Part shown: positions 56,259 through 64,000 of the stretch, piece by piece
Numbering within the stretch: the first letter of the stretch is position 1
Layout of the letters: every line of letters starts with the position of its first letter
Assembly (NCBI GenBank): GCA_021234535.1
Contig: CM037840.1
Location: forward strand, 6,995,094-7,059,093
Origin: Stichopus chloronotus
Lineage: Eukaryota; Echinodermata; Holothuroidea; Aspidochirotida; Stichopodidae
Length of the DNA: 64,000 nucleotides
Direction of reading: 5' to 3'
Program-made: the position numbers and the translations under genes
The notes under the pieces: generated by a model
The model's database searches: none
Seen by the model: the letters and a program-made list of their open reading frames with translations, nothing else
What the model was told of the DNA's origin: nothing

Positions 56259-57782
56259 GTAGACAGCCCATGTGGTGGGGTGGGTATTTTTTCCAAGATG
56301 TGGACCTTTTTTCCAAGTACGGAAGCGGCCGGCGCGTGTCTTAGGCATGCAGTTGCTAGGGGCCTGGGGGAATTTCCGCGGTACAATTTTGAAATCTGCA
56401 GATTTACCGCAATCTGGAGCATTTTAGAGGACTAAAAAATAAAATACTTTCTGTCGTAGACAATTTCTGGCGACGGCTTACGACACAACTGAACTCTAGT
56501 CGTGGAACGGGTCACACCGCCACTACCACAGCAGACGCGGTGGGTGGTCGCCGTCGCATCGCAGGTTGTCATGGCAGTGTGTCCCGAGCTTTGTGTTGTA
56601 TCTAGTTCAATGATATCCACGGCCACAATGACATAATCATGCATGCGTGTTTTTGAACTTATTATCTCATCACCCCACATAGTGTATGTATGTGGTGATG
56701 AGATATTGTGGTCAGTTTGGGCCTACATTTTTTGACATAAGTGGAAAGGTTTTAACTTCCTGCTAAAAGTGAACGGAAATTCGGCCTCAATATGTCAAGA
56801 CAAAAAAAAAATCATAGCTGAACCTTCAAACACATGTCTGGAAAATGGTTGGGTGGGTCGTTCGAGCGCTCCGACACCCCCCCCCCCCCTTAAATATGTT
56901 CAATTGTAGTCGGGTGCAGTCGATGCATTTTCAGCCCTGTTCAAACCATCACAACTGCCAAAGAGTATCTACGCAGGCGCGTAGCCAAAAAGGGGGCGAA
57001 AGAGGAGACCGCCCCACCCCCCCCCCCCTTGGCCATATTGTGGTATTTTTTAATAAGAACTTACGCCAGAAATACCCAGAAGCATAGGCATAGTCAGGGA
57101 AAGGAGGGCGACTCTGCTTGATCTCATTTTCGCTTTTTTCCCACGATATCGCTAAATAGTAATTCCCTCAATTTATGCGGCAGGCCTAACAAGGTAGGGG
57201 TGGAATGCAGGGTTGGGAGCATGTATGTGTGCATGTAAAACTCCCAGGAAGGGTCGTTTTCTACTATTTGAGTGGTTTGTAGAGCCAAACGTTTCTTTGA
57301 ATGCTCATCTCGGCATTGCATCATTTTTCACAGACTACTTGTTTTCTCAGTAATTGAGAAATTGTAGACATGAGATGTATATTTCAAGGCTGGGTTCATG
57401 CAACTGAAAAGACTTGGGAAGGGCTATTTCCGGCCATCTGGGGGGTTTGTATAAAACTCAACATTTTTCTTGCACGCTCCGCGCCAACCAGAAGTGGCGC
57501 TCCGCTTAGTTTTCACGAGTTCGCACTCCCCCCCCCCCCCGACATATTCCTACCTACGCCCCTGTGTCTACTATTTATGTAAATTGTCTACGACAGAAAG
57601 TCTTTTTTAGTCCTCTAAAATGCTCCAGATTGCGGTAAATCTGCAGATTTCAAAATTGTCCCGGGGAAATGCCCCCAGGTCCCTAGCAACTGCATGCTTA
57701 CGGCACGCGCCAGCCGCTTCCCTACTTGGAAAAAGGTCCACATCTTGGAAAAAAGACCCACCCCACCACATGGGCTGGCTAC
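56259..57782. mobile_element. Element with ~205-bp terminal inverted repeats
   Basis: 56259-56466 and 57581-57782 are inverted copies. Shared words include CAGCCCATGTGGTGGGGTGG, TTCCAAGATGTGGACC, ATCTGCAGATTTACCGCAAT and CTGTCGTAGACAATTT. It interrupts the head of array E17. The interior has no transposase frame and hosts a hAT-like MITE. Confidence 0.75.
56966..57572. mobile_element. hAT-like MITE nested in the long-TIR element
   Basis: The element 56974-57564 begins CAGGCGCGTAG and ends CTACGCCCCTG. The flanking octamers TATCTACG and TGTCTACT agree at 6 of 8 positions and resemble the hAT preference nTCTAGAn. Long C-runs lie inside. Confidence 0.5.
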
Positions 57783-57996
57783 AGTCCTGAATCGTAACCT
57801 TTGTAATCACGTGGCGGTGTAGTAGGCGATGTGTGTTTGATATCTACCTTGTAATGCCCCGGTCACACTATAGCAAATCGCCTACTGCGACTGCTTGCAA
57901 CTGGGTCATTTTGAAAATGTTTGCTACATCTTCGCACGGACTGCGTCGAGTTGCATTGAGTTTGGGACTAGTTGCATGGGTTGCAGATGAGTCGCT

Positions 57997-58042
57997 AGTT
58001 GCTTCATGTGCTCCGGTGCGCACCGGAGCACATGAAGCAACT
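57997..58042. repeat. Perfect 46-bp palindrome
   Basis: Left arm 57997-58019 and right arm 58020-58042 are exact inverses with no spacer, centred on GGTGC|GCACC. An outer inverted pair, GACTAGTTGCA (57967) and TGCAACTAGTC (58046), extends the symmetry. Confidence 0.9.
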
Positions 58043-58511
58043 GCTTGCAACTAGTCTGTTCGTCGATGTGCTGCAACAATTCTGCGATCTACTGCGCTTA
58101 TCGCCGAACATTCCCAACACGATCTGCGTCTAAACTAGCAACTATACCACAGACTGCAACAGTCTCATACTGTGCGGCGCCATGCTGCGTCGTACGGCGC
58201 TGTACTGCGAACATTCGCCAACAAGCGCAGTACGAAGAACATCTTTTACCTCCCTAAAAACTGATCCAAACGCCGCCTGCGTGCGAATGTGCTGCGAACG
58301 TACTGCAAACATGCGCAACACGACGCAGCAGCTACTGCAAACTAGTATTCGCCCCTTCCCCCAACGTATTCTCTACCGCGCCTGATTGAAACCGTCTGCA
58401 AACAAGTCTCAACACGTTTGCAGCACAAGTCTCAACACGTTTGCAGCACGACGCAGCACGGCGACTGCACACACGAATTCCAACTATTCATACAACAGCC
58501 ACCACACGTCT

Positions 58512-58801
58512 ATGGCAAGCCAAATGCCCAATAGTTCGAGAAACCTGGATTATCGATTGATAAAAAAGGTCGATCAACGCCAAATGCTCAGTTATTCGAA
58601 CTTCCAGGTTTATCAAGTTGATAAACCAGGTTTATCAAGTTGTAAGTGAGAAACTCGATCAACCTGGTTTATCAAATGATAAGTCAGGTCTCTAGAATTA
58701 CTGGGCATATGGCGTCGATAAACCTGGTTTATCGGTTGAGAAATCTGGTTTATCAATCGATAATCTAGGTTTCTCGAATTACTGGGCATTTGACTTGCCA
58801 T
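58512..58801. mobile_element. 290-bp foldback element with GATAAACCAGG/CCTGGTTTATC units
   Basis: The ends form inverted repeats of ~50 bp (ATGGCAAG..CAAATGCCCA and TTCGAGAAACCT..GATTATCGATTGATAAA) with only a few mismatches. The interior repeats AACCTGGTTTATC and its inverse six to eight times, so the whole element can fold. Confidence 0.75.
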
Positions 58802-59839
58802 GCACGTCACGTTGTGGGTATGTCTGCCTGCAAACATGCGCCGATAGTAGCAGTACATCGCAAAACATTCACAGTAGATTGCCGAACAGTCTGCATACGT
58901 TGCATGCCCCGTCGCAGCTCAGGCTCCGACCATGTTGCGCGCATTCGCCGTCGTTCACCGATCGACGCAACACAGCGCAGCATGTTTTGCAAACAGTTGT
59001 ACGTTCTGGTTTGCAGACCATTCGCAGTACATCGCAGTATAACGCAGAACAACCCAGCCAAGTTGCAGTACTGTCTGTGTCACACTCCCGCCCCGATTGT
59101 AGATGGCACTAGTCGTAATCTTATCATTATGTACGGTTGATGTATGAGAAATAGGTCGTCTAACCTGGTATGGTACCTAAGGTGACCTGAGACTCCATAA
59201 GGTACGGGGTCAAAATGTGTGAGGATGTGTGTCCGTGTATGCGTGTGTACGTGTGTGTGCGAAAGAAAATTTCAATTTCAAAAGCTTGCGTCTCGTCCTC
59301 CTAGATCGCAAAGCCGATGAGGGTCAAAGTTGGTAGATAGGTGAAGTGACACGATATCTCAAGAAAGGAAGCTTGTACAAATCTTATATATGGTATGTTG
59401 GTGAACCACATGGAGCACAAGTTCCCCGTACATGTTGGTGGAGGTCAAAGGTCATTTGAGGTCAATATGTGTAAAGTGTAAAAACCTTGTAAGCACAATA
59501 TCTCAACAAGGGAATCTTGAACAGATGTCATATTAAGTATGTGGATGTATCCTATAGAGTGCAAGAACCTTATTATTTTTAATAAAGGCCAAAGGTCATT
59601 TGAGGTCAACAAGGGTCAAAAGTGAAAACATTGTAAACACTTTATCTCAATAATTGAAGCTTGTACAAATTTCATATTTGGTGTGTAGGTGAGCCACATT
59701 GATTGTAAGATACCTATCGATTTGGTTGAGGTCAAAGGTCGTTTGAGGTCAGCAGGGGTCAACTTTGAAACGTTGTAAACGCGATATCTCACGAAGGAAA
59801 ACTTGGACAGATTTCCCATTCAGAATGTAGGTGTTTCTC

Positions 59840-61919
59840 CAGGGCCGTAGCTATAGGGTCACATCTTTACGGGGGTGTGAATGTAAAAAAAATCCGACTA
59901 GCAAGGTGTTTTTTCTATCTATGTGGTGAGCTCACTGTGATAGTTTCAGACACTAGAAATACCTTCTCAGGAGGGGGTGAAGAATAAAAGGGAAGCAGTC
60001 TTTACGAAAAGGACATTTTTCAGGTGAAGCAAACAAATTATCTGCGAAACAAACAAAGAAAGCTTAGGGAAGGGAGGGAGTGAGTAACGACAGAACTATG
60101 TAACCCGAGCGTCAATATTGGTTGGCACTGAACTTACAAGAAATTTTGGGCTTTCCAACCTCCCCTCCCACCCTCCCGCGATGGCAGGAAACAGCACTTT
60201 CCGGATATACCTGAGCTGCACGTACCCATCCTGGAAATATGGATATTATATCTGCAATTCCTTAATTCATGTGAAAAGAAAAGTCAATCTATAAAAAATT
60301 GTTATGCATATCATGTTTTTTTAGGTGGTGCAAGAAGCGCTCTGAATTACACGTCCTCTTCTTTTATTTCTTTTCTTTTAATTACTTGACAAGTACTTTT
60401 TTGGTTGAACACATCGTCACATCGGTGCCTAGACTTTTTTTTGGGGGGGGGGTTGGCTTGTTTCCCCGAATTATATTTGTGACTCACTAGCAAGGTTACT
60501 AAGCAAAGCACCACATTGGTTGGCGCAGAGCGTACCAGAATATTTGGTTTTTCAAAGGCTCCAGGGGGCAGAAAACGGCACTTTCCGGATGTACTTTAAC
60601 TGCATGTATCCAGCCTTGGAATATTCATATCATGTCTGTAATTAATCAATTCGTGCGTGAAGAAAAATCAATTTACTAAACTTGGTAATAATGATGAGCT
60701 ACGCATCCTCTTTTTTCATTTAATTTTTTTTTTTTTTTTTTGAGTTCTTGACAAATATTTTGTGATGAATACATTGGTGCTTAAAAAGTGGGGGAAGGCA
60801 GAGATTGTTTGAACTAATTAACGTTTGTTAGTAACTGGCAGGATTACTATCTAAGCAGATGGCAGATGACAGGAAACGGCACTTCCCGGGTGTACTTGAG
60901 CTAATAAACGATAAAAACATTTTATGGAAAAGTGGTAATAATTTGGATTGATCTTTTCTAAAATATTTATGCTACTGTCATTTCAAGAAAAGTTAATTCA
61001 ACAGCGTTTACTTTCTTACGATTTAAAACAGTTCTTTGTCTTTTTTTTTTTACAAAATTTCAACTACCACATAAAATTAAGCAAAATCTGGTGGAATATT
61101 TTGCATTTGTTGCAAACAATTTTTATCCGAGAAATGATAGTCAAGTAAAGTTCCAACAATTTTTATTCTCTGGCAATTAGTTTCTGTTACTTTCTACAGC
61201 CGACGATGATTACCTAAAAGTATAAAGCTAGTTCTACTACCGATGACTTTGTAAATGATAGCCAGCTTGATGAGAAAAAATACGTTATGCAATAAAGTAT
61301 TTTGATAGGTGGGGTAAGGATGAGACGAGTAAGGGTTGGAGAGAATTGTAAGGGAGGAAGTGTCCCCTTTTAAGAAATTCTTCACATACTAGGTAACCTT
61401 AATTGCAATCTAGTGCAGTATTTGGCGTCTTTTGAAGTCATAAAATGTGCTAGACTGAGACATGAAAAGATCCAACCTATATTTCACATTTTCCGACTAT
61501 CGTCGAGCCTAGGCTGAAACATGAGAAATTCTGCCTGGCATTTCAGAGTTACTGAGAATTTTTTCAATTACCAGATAACCTTAAACAATTTGGTGGGACA
61601 TTTGGCGTCTTTTGAAGTCATAAAATGCGCTAGACTGGAATATAAAGTAATCTAACTAGCATTTCAGATTTTCTGACTATCATCGTTTCTACACTTTAAT
61701 ATTAGAATTCCAACTAGTATTTTAAATTTGTCGAGAACTTTTACAATTATCGGGTAACCGTAGACACAATCTGGTGAAATAGGGGGGAAAGTTTTAGATT
61801 ATAAAATTAGCTAGATTAGGATATGAAAAATTTCAATTGGTATTTCACATTTTTCGTCACTCCTACACTAAAAAGGTTAGAACCCCCCCACACACATCCC
61901 CACTGTCGCTACGGCCCTT
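59840..61919. mobile_element. hAT-like non-autonomous element with internal tandem repeats
   Basis: The ends are CAGGGCCGTAGC and GCTACGGCCCTT. TGTTTCTC (59832-59839) and TGTATCTC (61920-61927) flank it, 7 of 8 alike. Inside, 60060-60930 holds three imperfect ~370-bp repeats (GGCACTTTCCGG-type cores near 60197, 60579 and 60880). 61380-61860 holds two to three ~190-bp repeats with TTTGGCGTCTTTTGAAGTCA. No transposase frame is seen. Confidence 0.6.
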
Positions 61920-62319
61920 TGTATCTCATTGAGTATACAGGAATTCCATTGTCTTTGGTGGAAGTCAAAGGTCGTTTGAGGTCAGCAGGGTCACATAGTG
62001 AAATTTTGTAAACATCATATCTCAAGAATGGAAGCTTTTACAGATGTCATCAGCATTCAATATGCGGTTGTATCTCATTGAGCACAAGAACCATTTGGTC
62101 TTTAATGGAGGTCAAAGGTCATTCGACGTCAACAAGGGACAAATTGTGACAACCTTGACGACATGATCTCAAGAATGAAAGCTTGTACAAACCCCATATT
62201 TCATATAAAGCATAGGTAGCTTGTGACACATCCTATAATACACTATGTCAGATTCAGAAAAAAAAATACTATTCTCATAATCGGATCATCGAAACCATAA
62301 TGCATTTGTGTATTTTGGT

Positions 62320-63399
62320 TGGCCTAGGTGTATACATGGCCCACCCTGCATACTTTCTCTTTTAATTGACTAGTATTGTAGTATTTTGAAGTATATTGCA
62401 TCGTATTTATTAATTAATTTGCATCATGTTAATTAATTGGCAAGCATCTTGACAAAGGTCAACTTCAAATTCCTGTAAATGGACAGCACATCTTACTCTC
62501 TAGACTTGGGCCAGGTTAGGCGATAAACTTGAGTAGACCTTCACATTGTCTTTTAAATGTGAGGTGAATCAACTTTTCAGGTTCCATTATCACTATGTCA
62601 GTGTAAAGTTAAATGACCCTATTGCCTGTCATGGAAAATGCTGGTTTTTCCTCCTCCTTTTTAATGCCTGCTGTGACTTACCTGTAATGTTTGTTTTCAA
62701 GTGAGGAAATTTCAAGCTTTCAAATGACTGTCAATTCCTGTGATCCATAAATACTTCAACGTTCCTCGGCAGCGAATCCTAACATGATATGATACATTTT
62801 CATACCTCCTGAGAAGACATACGTTAACCCTGACAGGCGGGCGAAGTCTCTCCATACAAGATCTTATACATGGGGAGGAAAATATCAGGTTAATTTAATG
62901 TGCTCCCTGACCTGAGCAAGTCATCTTGCAAGTGAAAGCGCAGCCGCATAGGTAGTCATGGCAACGGACGCTGGATATCGATTTTTGACGTGTATTTTGT
63001 ACGAACAATAGACAGTAAGTTGAGTATTGACTCCACAATGTGTATGGCAGTAGACTGTATAATTATAACCAGGGAGCTAGCACCGTCTAACAACGTTGGC
63101 TAATACTGCGAGTGGGGTGACAGGTGTGACCAATAGAATTTTATACCATCTTACACTCAGGAACTGTCGTGGAATCATAACTTGTTTTTGTTCACGAAGT
63201 TGAAACCTACGTGGAGTAGGTGATGGTGAGGTTGGTTATTAGACATCTGGTTCATGTAAATACAAGATTTATTTCATATAGACTTGTACTTATGTTCATT
63301 TGGTAGTTAATAATTTTTTTTTGTCGTGTCACTGCAACTGTGACTTCTCCACAACGATATCCTAGTCCAATCGATGTCTACTGACTGATGTAACTAAGC
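62320..63399 (+). other. Upstream region of the last gene
   Basis: A unique stretch without array monomers. It carries an RFX X-box-like site at 62952 and probably contains the promoter and 5' UTR of the 63400 gene. No TATA box stands out. Confidence 0.4.
62952..62965. promoter_or_regulatory. X-box-like RFX site upstream of the 63400 exon
   Basis: GTAGTCATGGCAAC matches the palindromic RFX site at 12 of 14 positions, with the GGCAAC half perfect. It is ~435 bp before the predicted start codon, a usual distance for ciliary genes. Function is inferred. Confidence 0.4.
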
Positions 63400-63692
63400 A
63401 TGACTCATATCTACGTTGATCGGCCTACTTCAACTGGCTATCGGATCAAGGTTCCTAGGCCAACGAGTTCATATCACGAAAAGTGCATTCCAGCATCTCA
63501 AAGAGCTTCAGAAGTCAACGCAACATTGAGCCATCCTCTAAGGCAAGACGTGGCCGCGAATGGAACGTCAACGATTATCAGCACAACTGGGCGGCCGTTT
63601 ACTCGCAGAGACTATGATGAGTGTCACCAGGTTAACGTAGACAAAATTTGGAGAGAGTCCTGCTCACGAGAACAGACTGCTATAACTAAATG
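63400..63692 (+). CDS. First coding exon of an unrecognised gene
   Basis: The ATG is preceded in frame by TAA at 63391-63393, so it is the first possible start. The frame runs 97 codons plus two bases to the donor TG|GTATGT after 63692. Reading past the donor meets a stop four codons later. The protein begins MTHIYVDRPTSTGYRIK and contains GRPFTRRDYDE and KIWRESCSREQTAITKW. It has no signal peptide or membrane segment and is polar with several Arg and Tyr. I do not recognise the family. The upstream X-box makes a ciliary protein possible. The rest of the gene lies beyond the window. Confidence 0.55.
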
Positions 63693-64000
63693 GTATGTCT
63701 AATGTCATTTTTTTTTGTGTATTTGAAAAAAAGTAAAAAAATTCGTTAGTCATCGAAGGGGGCGGGGCGGGGAGTGTTGTGCTCAGGGTGCTCCCCACCT
63801 GGATCTGCGCATGACCGTTTATAACATTAGCCCTTCCCGTAAGTCTCCATTTCCCCTCTACATTCATTTAATCTGAGTCTTAACAAAAACTTCAGAATGG
63901 GAATTTATCGAGAGCTGGACATTTCTCAATGACAGTGTACAGTATGCATTGCAGTCTTCACCTTCACTTACTCCCTTCTCCCACATAAATCATTCATCAA

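Larger units (their letters stand above)
57855..59348. mobile_element. Composite insertion rich in TGCAAAC/GCAGTACG words
   Basis: It begins TGCCCCGGTCACACTA and has dense recurring CTGCGAAC, TGCAAAC and GCAGTACG words, a 46-bp perfect palindrome (57997-58042) and a foldback (58512-58801). Its right border is not certain. Open frames on both strands come from the repeated words and show no protein domain. Confidence 0.5.
57783..62319 (+). mobile_element. Composite Helitron-like array E17, broken by several insertions
   Basis: The head piece GAATCGTAACCTTTGTAATCACG at 57788 lacks its left arm, removed by the 56259-57782 element. After TACCTTGTAA the array is broken by a composite insertion (57855-59348) and resumes with ACGATATCTCAAG. 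Monomers continue to 59831, are broken by a hAT-like element (59840-61919), and resume at 61920. The tail AATGCATTTGTGTATTTTGG|T ends near 62319. Confidence 0.6.

Noticed and set aside
57833..59140. Many overlapping frames of 60-116 codons on both strands in the TGCAAAC-rich insertion
   Set aside because: The repeated words avoid stop codons by composition; no domain, and both strands are equally open.
1..64000. CRISPR arrays, operons, bacterial promoters or rRNA/tRNA genes
   Set aside because: The tandem arrays have no spacer-repeat structure and the window is a spliced eukaryotic locus; no intact tRNA or rRNA gene was found.

Overview
The window is animal nuclear DNA: AT-rich, intron-rich and crowded with transposons, with no bacterial features. 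One recognisable host gene fills the first 39 kb on the + strand. It has 13 coding exons with GT/AG borders and matching phases, and encodes the C-terminal ~725 residues of MTBP (MDM2-binding protein), the partner of Treslin/TICRR in replication-origin firing. The 5' part of the gene lies before base 1 and the stop codon is at 39171-39173. A second gene probably begins near the far end: an ATG exon at 63400-63692 has an in-frame stop upstream, a splice donor, and an RFX X-box-like site ~435 bp upstream. The DNA looks like a marine invertebrate, perhaps an echinoderm or other non-vertebrate deuterostome, but that is only an impression from repeat style and exon sequence.

Most of the remaining sequence is mobile DNA. 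The dominant family has at least 17 copies, nearly all on the + strand. Each copy begins after a T-tract with a hairpin (GGTTTCGAT..ATCG.AACC or GATTCCTT..AAGGAATC), followed by a (GT)n tract. Next come tandem monomers of ~145 bp, and the end is a second hairpin followed by TTCTGG|T. Stem bases differ between copies in compensating pairs. This fits non-autonomous Helitron/Helentron-type elements with internal satellite arrays. Each good monomer carries AGGTCA half-sites spaced 1, 4 and 4 bp apart, i.e. a DR1 followed by two DR4 nuclear-receptor-type sites.

Other elements sit in the introns or inside these arrays. They include a 2.6-kb internally deleted P-superfamily element (THAP exon plus transposase C-terminus, TIRs, 8-bp target duplication) and two copies of a TTAA-flanked MITE. 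There are several hAT-like elements with CAGGG..GTAGC ends, a TACCATGGTA-rich foldback, a tRNA-derived SINE, a 1.5-kb element with ~205-bp inverted repeats, and a 290-bp foldback. Gag-like debris of a retroelement lies in the intron at 30-32 kb. Nesting is deep: 2655-6410 resolves into one element interrupted by another that is itself interrupted twice, plus a 120-bp mini-element.

Layout: 1-39173 MTBP exons and repeat-filled introns; 39420-42920 minisatellite and a composite array; 43-45 kb and 46.4-51.7 kb mostly unique intergenic DNA with small tandem repeats and two X-box-like palindromes; 51.8-62.3 kb a nested repeat region; 62.3-64 kb promoter and first coding exon of the next gene.
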